A stretch of DNA of 8,951 nucleotides, from NCBI GenBank assembly GCA_959021945.1, contig CAUEYG010000034.1, positions 1 to 8,951 on the forward strand, read 5' to 3'. The notes beneath the pieces are model-generated. The model saw nothing but the letters and a program-made list of their open reading frames with translations. It did no database searches and was not told the origin of the DNA. Below, in pieces: positions 1-6,484 of the stretch. The position numbers and the translations under genes were made by a program. Position 1 is the stretch's first letter, and each line of letters begins with the position of its first letter. This stretch comes from an uncultured Eubacteriales bacterium (GTDB lineage Bacteria > Bacillota > Clostridia > Peptostreptococcales > Anaerovoracaceae).

Positions 1-75
1 TAACGATTGGCAGAGTTTTAAAAAAAACAGTGTCCGAAATCTTGACAGAGCACCAATTATGCAAATGGACAGGAA

Positions 76-720
76 ATGGAACGGGATAGTTTTTACGAAA
101 ATGGTTCTGATTTAATTGAATTTGCCTCATCCGGCGTATATTATCTGTGCATCTATGATGATTACGAAATGGGAAATTATTCCTTCTCCCTTTCCAAATA
201 TGCTCCCAAGATTTCGGCAAAATCCTACAAACGGACTTATGGCGCAAGTTCCTTTTATATTAATGCAAAAAATAGCGGGAATGAATCTTTGCTATACTCT
301 TCAAGCAACAGCAGCGTGGCGTCTGTGAGCAAGTACAGCGGTCTGGTAACTGTTGGAAAACCAGGTAAAGCAACGATTACAATTCGTGCACAAGGAACTT
401 CCGCTGTAAAGAAAATTACCATCACTGTAGTGCCAAAGAAAGTTTCTCTGACCCTTGCAAAAGGTGGAAAACGATCTCTAAAAATGAAATGGAAGCGGGA
501 CACCAAGGCTACCGGCTACCAGGCGGTCATTGCTCAAAACAAAAAGTTTACCAAAGGTAAGAAAACTGCAACTATTACGAAAAACAAAACCACCGGCAAA
601 ACCTTCAAAAAGCTGAAGCGCAAGAAGACTTATTACGCAAAGGTGAGAGCTTATAAAAAGGTCGGAAGCACCAAGCTTTACGGTAGCTACAGCAAGATGA
701 AGAAGGTTAGAGTGAGATAA
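76..720 (+). CDS. C-terminal part of Ig-like (BIG2) / fibronectin type III surface protein, 5' end missing or broken
   Basis: Residues about 10-42 look like the end of a pre-peptidase C-terminal (PPC)-type beta domain (GVYYLCIYDDYEMGNYSFSL). Residues 46-120 read as a bacterial Ig-like BIG2 domain (SSNSSVASVS, then GLVTVGKPGKATITI). Residues 122-214 read as a lysine-rich fibronectin type III domain (LKMKWKRDTKATGYQ, then TYYAKVRAYK). Such modules make up extracellular or wall-associated proteins of Clostridia and serve in adhesion or as enzyme appendages. There is no signal peptide, so this is not a complete secreted protein. Coding-like sequence continues upstream in the same frame to about base 46 (YANGQEMERD), where it meets a TGA at 43-45. 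The only purine-rich stretch (AGGAA) abuts the ATG at 76 too closely for a normal ribosome binding site. I infer a frame-disrupted remnant of a larger gene starting outside the window. A genuine short gene is the less likely alternative. Base composition is more AT-rich than the genes downstream. Confidence 0.6.
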   Translation: MERDSFYENGSDLIEFASSGVYYLCIYDDYEMGNYSFSLSKYAPKISAKSYKRTYGASSFYINAKNSGNESLLYSSSNSSVASVSKYSGLVTVGKPGKATITIRAQGTSAVKKITITVVPKKVSLTLAKGGKRSLKMKWKRDTKATGYQAVIAQNKKFTKGKKTATITKNKTTGKTFKKLKRKKTYYAKVRAYKKVGSTKLYGSYSKMKKVRVR

Positions 721-782
721 GCTATGAAAATATGAAAAAGGGAGTGCTGTTTTCTCCTAGAGAGACTACCTACTCCTACTTT

Positions 783-827
783 AAAGGATACGTGCTTTCA
801 TGATGTTTGTGAAAGCACGTATCCTTT
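783..827 (+). terminator. Perfect 18-bp hairpin, probable intrinsic terminator of the surface-protein gene
   Basis: The left arm at 783-800 (AAAGGATACGTGCTTTCA) is the exact reverse complement of 810-827, with a 9-base loop. The right arm ends in CTTTT, then CAATTT, a modest U-tract. The left arm starts in AAAGG, so the structure could also stop transcription from the other strand. It lies 63 bases after the stop at 720 and just before the 84-bp repeat array, so it insulates the two. The stem is longer and more perfect than a typical terminator, so a transposon-end remnant is possible, but no transposase is nearby. Confidence 0.65.
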
Positions 828-833
828 TCAATT

Positions 834-1204
834 TCCCAGCCTGCTTGCAGTTGGCCAGAGCGCCTTGAGGTCCGAAAGTGTGTCCAAAATGCCGTTTCGC
901 CCCAATCTGTACACATTCCCCAGGCGTGTTGCAGCCCGCCAGAGCGTCTGGGGGTCCGAAAGTGTGTCCAAAATGCCGTTTCGCCCCAATCTGTACACAT
1001 TCTGCGGGCGCATCTCAGCCTGCCGGAGCGCCTCGGGGCCTAAAAGTGTGTCCAAACTGCCGTTTCGCCTCAATCTGTACACATTTTTCCGGCGTGTTGC
1101 AGCTTGCCGGAGCGCCTAGAGGTCCAAAAATGTGTACAAATTGCAATTTTCCCTCAACCTGTACACATTCCCCCAGCCTGCTGCCAGCTCGCCAGGCCGC
1201 CTGG
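834..1204. repeat. Array of four 84-bp tandem units (49-nt core plus 35-nt linker), non-coding or cryptic
   Basis: The core starts at 869, 953, 1037 and 1121, exactly 84 bases apart. Its consensus begins GGTCCGAAAGTGTGTCCAAA and ends CAATCTGTACACATT. Copies 1 and 2 are identical over 49 bases. Copy 3 differs from copy 1 at 5 positions and copy 4 at 10, by hand alignment. The 35-nt linkers at 834-868, 918-952, 1002-1036, 1086-1120 and 1170-1204 resemble one another (GCGTGTTGCAGC, then CGCCAGAGCGCCT). So there are four cores flanked by five linkers. Each core carries an imperfect inverted repeat pairing TGTGT near its start with ACACA near its end. Because 84 is divisible by 3, several frames stay open across the array on both strands, which produces spurious-looking ORFs. 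The linkers are richer in GC than the neighbouring genes. Function unknown: candidates are a dispersed intergenic (REP/BIME-like) element expanded in tandem, or a structured RNA. Confidence 0.85.
1129..1169. repeat. Perfect 10-bp inverted repeat within repeat copy 4
   Basis: AATGTGTACA at 1129-1138 is the exact reverse complement of TGTACACATT at 1160-1169, separated by 21 bases. In copies 1 and 2 the left arm reads AGTGTGTCCA and mismatches the right arm at two positions. So copy 4 has the better-paired stem although its loop has diverged most. The loop contains the palindrome AATTGCAATT at 1139-1148. It may mark a hairpin in RNA or single-stranded DNA, or a dyad binding site. Confidence 0.6.
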
Positions 1205-1380
1205 CCCCAAGCATTCCCCAACTCGCCAGGCCGCCTCAGGCTCCCGCCTGCATCCAGCCCGCTGAGCGGGGCCTCAAGGCCCGCCCAGCGCTGGGATCTC
1301 AGCTTTCTGGCCTACCTACTGGTCTCAGGCCTCCTCTTTTCCCTCCCGGCCACTTGCGCAGGCCCTCACAAGGTGATAAG
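1205..1380. repeat. GC-rich tail with a degenerate repeat unit and consecutive palindromes
   Basis: No convincing gene lies here. The 15-mer CTCGCCAGGCCGCCT at 1188-1202 recurs exactly at 1222-1236. The second copy is preceded by CATTCCCC (1212-1219), matching the end of the 84-bp core (CATTCCCCC at 1166-1174), so this looks like a unit whose core was largely deleted. Three short dyads follow almost head to tail: CCCGC-TGA-GCGGG at 1258-1270, GGGCC-TCAA-GGCCC at 1269-1282 (sharing two bases with the first), and the 12-bp palindrome CCCAGCGCTGGG at 1284-1295. From 1296 to 1380 the DNA is pyrimidine-rich and shows no strong promoter. A very weak TTGCGC / TAAGAT pair with 17-base spacing sits at 1354-1382. 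Confidence 0.5.
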
Positions 1381-1392
1381 ATAACAGTTATT

Positions 1393-1409
1393 GGAGGTGC
1401 AGACAATTG
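1393..1409 (+). promoter_or_regulatory. Ribosome binding site that fixes the TTG start of the SNF2 gene
   Basis: GGAGG at 1393-1397 is followed by 9 bases and then TTG at 1407. The next in-frame ATG lies about 30 codons later, inside the conserved N-terminal region, so the rare start is well supported. Confidence 0.75.
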
Positions 1410-4400
1410 AACGAAAGCAGCATAAGGCGCGTTACCAACGAACGATTTTTTTCAAGAGGAAAATCTCTTTACAGAGGCAGATCCGTCTTTGACATGGACG
1501 TTATGAAACTAGGCGATGAAACCCACGTGGAGACCAGCGTTATGGGAGACAGCGGCACGGAATACACGACAGGCTTTATCCTGGAAGACGACGAAATTGT
1601 AGACTACTGGTGTACCTGTCCGGCAGCCAATCAATATGATGCCATGTGCAAACACGGCGTGGCCGCAGCTCTGGAATACCTGAGAACCCACCCGGCCCGT
1701 ACGCCCCTTGAGAAGCGCGGCATAAGATTAAACCAAAAAAAAGAAACTTCCTACGTGATAAAAGAAGCCCTCTACAAAGCGGCCATGGAACAGCAGGCCC
1801 AATTTCTGCAAGGGAAGGTTACAGGAAACGTAGAACTCATCCCTATCCTGCGCAAAAGCTTTCACGGATGGGAGATCGAATTTAAAATAGGGATTGACCG
1901 CAAATATGTGCTGAAAGACCTTTACGCATTCGCCCAGGCCATGGAGCAGCGGGAAAAAGTCCATTATGGAAAGCAGCTGTCCTTTATTCATGAAAAAAGT
2001 GCATTTACACAAAAAAGCGCTGTGCTGGCAGACTTCATCACCCAGTGCGTCAGAGCAAGGGAAGGCTTGAGCGAAGCGGAACGGAGCGGATATCTATACA
2101 TCAGCTCTTCCGGAAAAACGAGGACCCTGCCTCTGACCAAAGACGAATTGGCGTCTTTCCTCGATCTTTTGGATGGCGCAGCAGCCTGTCAATTGGAAAA
2201 TTCAAGCAACGGAAAAAAAGGCATGCTGGAAATAAAAGACCAGGACCCGCGCCTAAAGGTTGCTTTGACCAAAGATAGCGATGATGGATACCTTTTAAAA
2301 TTTCCGTCCTTTTACGCCATCTGCGGCGAGAAACAGATGTATGTCCTTTTAAAGAACACAGCCTACCGATGCTCCCCGGGATTTCGGCAAAGTATGGAAA
2401 CCCTGTGCGCCAGCATGGGTGAAAAAACGGACTATCCTTATTACATAGCCCAGCGGGATATGAATGTATTCTGCACCAGCTTGTATCCCGGGCTGATCCA
2501 GTACACCAACTTTCAAAGCGATGAGGATTTGTCCCAATACATGCCGGAAACCTGCACAATTCACATTTACCTGGATAAAGAGGACGGGCTGGTTACTTGC
2601 AGGCTGGAAAGCATCTACGGGGAGAAAAAACACAACCCTATTGCCGCTCTGTCAGCTGCAGACTTGTACAGAGACTTAGCTGCAGAACAGCGGGCTGTGG
2701 AAATTGCCAAGGCATACTTTCCGGAGAGCCAAGGGCAAGAATTTCTATGGTTTGACGAAACCCAGGAAGACCGCATGTATCAGCTCCTATCCACTGGAAT
2801 TCAGCAGCTGGCCAGGACAGGAGAAGTGTACCTCTCCCAGGCGATAAACAAAATTTCCATCCAAAAGTCTCCTGCTGCAGGCATTCAGATTGACTTAAAA
2901 GGCGGGCTTTTGGACCTGCAGATTTTATCCGACCAGCTGCCTTATGAAGAGCTGGAAGGGCTCCTTGCCTCTTATCGGATGCGGAAAAAATACCACAGGC
3001 TCAAAGATGGAAACTTTATGATGCTGGAAGACAGCTCTCTGGAAGCCATTTCCGAGCTGACGGAGGGCCTGGATTTGTCCGAAAAAGCATTAAAAACAGG
3101 GAGCATCCAGGTGCCAAGATTTCGCTCCTTTTATGTGGACCAAGTTTTAAAAGACAGCCGAGGCCTGAGCATAAATCGTTCGTCAGCCTACAAAGAGCTG
3201 GTGCGCAGTATGAAAGCCGTAGAAGACAGCGATTTTCAAGTACCGGATATTCTGGAAAAAACCCTGCGAAACTACCAAAAAGAAGGATACCAGTGGCTCA
3301 TGACCTTGGAAGCCCTGGGCTTTGGCGGTGTACTAGCCGATGATATGGGGCTGGGAAAAAGCGTGCAGATGCTGGCTTTTCTCTGGCAAAAAGCAGTTCA
3401 GGAGAAGGGAAAGCCCAGCCTCCTTGTCTGTCCTGCTTCCCTAGTCTACAACTGGAGAGAAGAGGTGGAAAAATTTGTGCCCCAGCTGAAAACCGCCATC
3501 ATTGCAGGCACTGCAGCAGAACGAGAAGAACAGCTAAGCCAGTGGGAGCATTTTGACCTTTTGATTACCTCTTATGATCTGCTGAAGCGTGATATTGAAT
3601 TATACGAGGGCAAGGAGTTTTACTGCCAGATACTAGATGAAGCTCAGAACATTAAAAACCAGAGGACGCAAGCTGCCAAGGCTGCAAAAGCCATCAGAGC
3701 CCAAGTACGATTTGCCCTGACCGGAACTCCCATTGAAAACCGTCTCAGCGAACTGTGGAGCATCTTTGATTTTCTTATGCCCGGGCTGCTGGGCAGCTAC
3801 GCTTCTTTTCGCACAAAATACGAAAAAGCCATTGTCCAGGATCAGGATGACATTGCAGCCAAGCGCTTGCAGCGGATGATCAAGCCCTTCCTTTTGCGCA
3901 GACTCAAAGAAGATGTGCTAAAGGATTTGCCGGACAAATGGGAAACCGTAGTTTATGCAGAGATGGAGGGAGAACAAAAAGATCTTTACAGCGCCAATGC
4001 GCAAAAACTGCTGGCAGCAATCAAGAGCAGCGGTTCAGACGCTTTTGGAAAAGAAAAATTAAAAATTCTGGCTGGATTGACAAGACTGCGGCAGCTTTGC
4101 TGTGACCCTCATTTGCTCTATGAAAATTACACCGGAAGCTCTGCTAAATTGGATACTTGTATGGAATTGGTGCGCACTGCTGTTTCCAGCGGACATAAAG
4201 TGCTGCTCTTTTCCCAGTTCACTTCTATGCTGGCAATTTTACAGGAAAAATTAAAGCAGGAGGATATCCTCTGTCACATTCTGACAGGGTCTACTTCCAA
4301 AGAACAGCGCGCAGAGCTGGTAAAAGCGTATAACCAAGATGAAGTGCCGGTTTTCCTCATTTCCTTAAAAGCCGGGGGTACAGGACTCAACCTGACAGCA

Positions 4401-4649
4401 GCTTCGATTGTCATCCACTTTGACCCATGGTGGAATCTGGCGGCGCAAAACCAGGCAACAGATCGGGCCTACCGGATTGGGCAGGAAAAGGAAGTGACCG
4501 TATACAAACTCATTGCCAGGGACACCATTGAGGAAAAGATTCAAAAATTACAGGAGCAAAAGGCCCAGCTGTCCCAGCAGATTATTACAAAAGAAAGTAT
4601 GGCAATCTCAGCCCTGACCAGGGAAGAGTTTGCAGAATTGCTTAAATAA
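1407..4649 (+). CDS. SWIM zinc-finger, SNF2-family DEAD/DEAH-type helicase/ATPase
   Basis: A 1080-residue protein with the usual architecture of bacterial SWIM-SNF2 proteins. An N-terminal SWIM finger shows CxCx9CxH (C69, C71, C81, H83). Residues about 100-600 form the divergent bacterial SNF2-associated region. Then comes the SNF2 ATPase core: motif I DDMGLGKS with the Walker lysine at K651, motif II DEAQ at 744-747, motif III LTGTP, a C-terminal helicase lobe (LLFSQFTSML), motif V AGGTGLNLT, and motif VI QATDRAYRIGQ at 1016-1026 with both arginines. All catalytic motifs look intact. The family uses ATP to translocate on double-stranded DNA and remodel protein-DNA complexes or RNA polymerase; the exact cellular role of SWIM-bearing members is poorly known. 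The start is TTG, chosen because GGAGG at 1393-1397 lies 9 bases upstream and because later ATGs would cut into the conserved N-terminus. The next gene starts 50 bases after the stop with no terminator between, so co-transcription is likely. Confidence 0.95.
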   Translation: MNESSIRRVTNERFFSRGKSLYRGRSVFDMDVMKLGDETHVETSVMGDSGTEYTTGFILEDDEIVDYWCTCPAANQYDAMCKHGVAAALEYLRTHPARTPLEKRGIRLNQKKETSYVIKEALYKAAMEQQAQFLQGKVTGNVELIPILRKSFHGWEIEFKIGIDRKYVLKDLYAFAQAMEQREKVHYGKQLSFIHEKSAFTQKSAVLADFITQCVRAREGLSEAERSGYLYISSSGKTRTLPLTKDELASFLDLLDGAAACQLENSSNGKKGMLEIKDQDPRLKVALTKDSDDGYLLKFPSFYAICGEKQMYVLLKNTAYRCSPGFRQSMETLCASMGEKTDYPYYIAQRDMNVFCTSLYPGLIQYTNFQSDEDLSQYMPETCTIHIYLDKEDGLVTCRLESIYGEKKHNPIAALSAADLYRDLAAEQRAVEIAKAYFPESQGQEFLWFDETQEDRMYQLLSTGIQQLARTGEVYLSQAINKISIQKSPAAGIQIDLKGGLLDLQILSDQLPYEELEGLLASYRMRKKYHRLKDGNFMMLEDSSLEAISELTEGLDLSEKALKTGSIQVPRFRSFYVDQVLKDSRGLSINRSSAYKELVRSMKAVEDSDFQVPDILEKTLRNYQKEGYQWLMTLEALGFGGVLADDMGLGKSVQMLAFLWQKAVQEKGKPSLLVCPASLVYNWREEVEKFVPQLKTAIIAGTAAEREEQLSQWEHFDLLITSYDLLKRDIELYEGKEFYCQILDEAQNIKNQRTQAAKAAKAIRAQVRFALTGTPIENRLSELWSIFDFLMPGLLGSYASFRTKYEKAIVQDQDDIAAKRLQRMIKPFLLRRLKEDVLKDLPDKWETVVYAEMEGEQKDLYSANAQKLLAAIKSSGSDAFGKEKLKILAGLTRLRQLCCDPHLLYENYTGSSAKLDTCMELVRTAVSSGHKVLLFSQFTSMLAILQEKLKQEDILCHILTGSTSKEQRAELVKAYNQDEVPVFLISLKAGGTGLNLTAASIVIHFDPWWNLAAQNQATDRAYRIGQEKEVTVYKLIARDTIEEKIQKLQEQKAQLSQQIITKESMAISALTREEFAELLK

Positions 4650-4684
4650 ACCCGTCTTTATGCCGATTAATATAACAAGAGCAT

Positions 4685-4702
4685 AGGGAGGCGGAAACAG
4701 TG
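4685..4702 (+). promoter_or_regulatory. Ribosome binding site that fixes the GTG start of the tail-anchored protein gene
   Basis: AGGGAGG at 4685-4691 lies 8 bases before GTG at 4700-4702. No competing in-frame ATG with a comparable site is seen nearby. Confidence 0.7.
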
Positions 4703-6370
4703 AATATAAATCTACCGCAAGGGTATCATAAGGCGGACTCCGGGGCAGCAGGTGCAGCCTTGGAAGAATTGGCGTCAGGGTCAGCTGTTCCAGGCAAACC
4801 CAGCCCAGGAGACAAACCCGGTGCAGGGGATAAACCCAGCCCAGGCGACAAACCCGGTGCAGGGAACGAACCTGGCCCAGGGAACAAACCCGGCGTCAGC
4901 GGGCAGACAGAGCAAATCCCGCCTGGCAATTCAAACAAAATGAATCAAGGACTGCAGCAGCTGGAAGCTGATACAGCCCAGGCTATGGAAGCCATGATAT
5001 TGAAAGCAGCAGAGCTTCCAAAGGAAAAACGAAAGGACATGGCCCAGCTTTCCCAGGAGAGCAAGGGCGTATCAGAGACCAGAGTTTGGGATGAAAGAGC
5101 AGAGACTGCTGCATGGAAACGAATTTTGCAGTGGTTTCCTCCCCAGGGGCAGGAAATTTCACAACAGATCAAAGAACTGAACAAGATCTATGTGCATCTG
5201 CTGGAACAAATCAACAGCAATGTGGCGGCAGGGAGCCAAGCCCCCTATATCGACAAGCTGCAGCAGATTCTCATTTACCAAATTGACCTGCTGTTAAAAA
5301 CGGCAACCCCGGACCTGCAGACTTTTTTCCGCGTATATGGCACTGAAAATAGCCTTTGCAGACTGGAAGCATCTCTTTTCTTTGCAGTAACAGGTAGGCA
5401 GCTGTCCCTGGAGCAAGTCAAAAGACAGTGGGACTCAGCAAGTCAGACAGGGAGACAGTATTTTCAGGTACAAGGAAAATCTGGATTTTTAGCAGGGGAA
5501 TCCTTCTCCTCGCCAGACGCCTCATCAGGCGACCTTTACTGCAGGCAGGGACTCGCAAAAAAACAGACCAGCCTCCCCTTTAGCAGTGCCCAGCAGCTGA
5601 TTGCGGCAGCCTCAGACAGCCACTCTAGAAAGAAAGATTATGAGAGGGTAGGGGAGCATTTTTACAAAATAGCAGATCTGCAGCGGGCAGATCGATTTAT
5701 CAAAGCAGTAGGCGGAACATCGGATCATCTCTTTTCCAGAGCAGAATTTACATCAAAAGACCAGAGCTTATACGGCTTGCTTTGGGCTGATGAAAAGTTA
5801 AAGCTAGAACTGTTTTTTCAGAAAGAACCTGTTGCAGATCCTTTGCGAAGAGACGTAGGAACTGCTCTGGAACGCATGACAGCCTCTTATGTGCAGCACA
5901 GAAATCCCGTGCAAAAAAGAAATTATGCCTTTTCTAGAGAGCCGGCCTATGCGGTGTACTGCTACACCATGGAGCGTTATCAACATGGAACAAAAGTCAA
6001 TAAGGCTATTCGAGATGGCTTTCTCTACGCCTTAAAATATTTCCTCCAAAAATCCGGAAGTTCTGAATCTGCAAAGAGTGAGGAGCAGAAGGGATTTTTT
6101 CAGGAAACCATCAGCAAAGATGGACTTAAGCAGGATTTGGAAAAGGGAAGCAAAATCATAGAGGAGGATTGGAAGCAGTTTCTCTCCCAAATGGGATATG
6201 ATGACGAATTGCTCCAGCTGACCGCCAGCCTTTACGGTCCATGGGCTGCTATCATAAAGCCGGAGGAAGAGCCGGACGATAGAAAGAAGAAAAAGTGGGA
6301 ATCCCTTGCAGTAGCCGGAGGCATTGCAGCCGCAGCAGTTCTGGTTATATTAGCCATTGTCTTTCTCTAA
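4700..6370 (+). CDS. Unrecognised tail-anchored membrane protein with Pro/Gly hexapeptide repeats
   Basis: A 556-residue protein I do not recognise. Residues 1-30 are small and polar. Residues 31-66 hold six hexapeptides of the type G-[D/N]-[K/E]-P-[S/G]-[P/A/V], a flexible linker. Residues about 80-530 are soluble, largely helical by eye and rich in Gln, Lys and Glu, without any catalytic motif I can name. The end is KKKKW followed by one hydrophobic segment at 536-556 (LAVAGGIAAAAVLVILAIVFL minus its final residue is the core), which runs to the last residue. With no signal peptide and lysines before the segment, I infer a C-tail-anchored protein with its bulk in the cytoplasm. The start is GTG, backed by AGGGAGG at 4685-4691 eight bases upstream. 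It follows the SNF2 gene by 50 bases and is followed by a terminator, so the two probably form one operon. A role as membrane partner or regulator of the ATPase is possible but unproven. Confidence 0.88.
   Translation: MNINLPQGYHKADSGAAGAALEELASGSAVPGKPSPGDKPGAGDKPSPGDKPGAGNEPGPGNKPGVSGQTEQIPPGNSNKMNQGLQQLEADTAQAMEAMILKAAELPKEKRKDMAQLSQESKGVSETRVWDERAETAAWKRILQWFPPQGQEISQQIKELNKIYVHLLEQINSNVAAGSQAPYIDKLQQILIYQIDLLLKTATPDLQTFFRVYGTENSLCRLEASLFFAVTGRQLSLEQVKRQWDSASQTGRQYFQVQGKSGFLAGESFSSPDASSGDLYCRQGLAKKQTSLPFSSAQQLIAAASDSHSRKKDYERVGEHFYKIADLQRADRFIKAVGGTSDHLFSRAEFTSKDQSLYGLLWADEKLKLELFFQKEPVADPLRRDVGTALERMTASYVQHRNPVQKRNYAFSREPAYAVYCYTMERYQHGTKVNKAIRDGFLYALKYFLQKSGSSESAKSEEQKGFFQETISKDGLKQDLEKGSKIIEEDWKQFLSQMGYDDELLQLTASLYGPWAAIIKPEEEPDDRKKKKWESLAVAGGIAAAAVLVILAIVFL
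4790..4897 (+). repeat. In-frame 18/36-bp repeat encoding a Pro/Gly-rich linker
   Basis: Six 18-base units encode PGKPSP, GDKPGA, GDKPSP, GDKPGA, GNEPGP and GNKPGV. Units 2-3 and 4-5 alternate in a 36-base higher-order pattern (GACAAACCCGGTGCAGGG occurs twice with identical bases). The unit length is a multiple of three, so expansion or contraction keeps the frame. It probably varies in copy number between strains. Confidence 0.8.
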
Positions 6371-6427
6371 AGACGCCTGCCATTGGAAAAAACGGCAAAT
6401 TATATGAAGGATATAAGCACAAGAAAA

Positions 6428-6480
6428 GAGACTGTCGCCTCAAGGTTTGTTTACCTTAATGGGACAGTCTTCTATTTTTT
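6428..6480. terminator. Intrinsic terminator between convergent operons, probably bidirectional
   Basis: AGACTGTC at 6429-6436 pairs with GACAGTCT at 6463-6470. An inner stem AAGGT/ACCTT (6442-6446 and 6453-6457) closes a 6-base TTGTTT loop. On the + strand TCTATTTTTT follows. On the - strand the stem is followed by CTCTTTTCTTG, a weaker T-run. It sits 58 bases after the tail-anchored gene and only a few bases beyond the stop of the minus-strand SPFH gene, so it fits both ends. Confidence 0.75.
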
Positions 6481-6484
6481 CTCG

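Noticed and set aside
783..827. IS or MITE terminal inverted repeats
   Set aside because: The arms are only 9 bases apart and sit right after a stop codon, with a T-run following, so a terminator explains them better.
776..1082. Minus-strand ORFs across the repeat array
   Set aside because: They exist because the 84-bp period keeps frames open. One of the minus frames meets a stop in copy 4, none has a convincing ribosome binding site, and one runs through the 783-827 hairpin.
869..1169. CRISPR-like array (49-nt repeat, 35-nt spacers)
   Set aside because: The spacers are clearly similar to one another, the repeats diverge up to about 20 percent, only four copies exist, and no cas gene is in the window.
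834..1204. Integron attC sites, suggested by the size and the inverted repeats
   Set aside because: No cassette genes lie between the units, there is no integrase, and paired GTTRRRY / RYYYAAC boxes are not found at consistent positions.
2101..2559. Minus-strand ORF of 152 residues inside the SNF2 gene
   Set aside because: It overlaps a fully intact helicase frame and shows no recognisable domain.
1407..4649. DISARM or other SNF2-containing defence island
   Set aside because: The partner genes that define those systems (methylase, drmA/drmB, nucleases) are absent, and the flanking genes are housekeeping in character.
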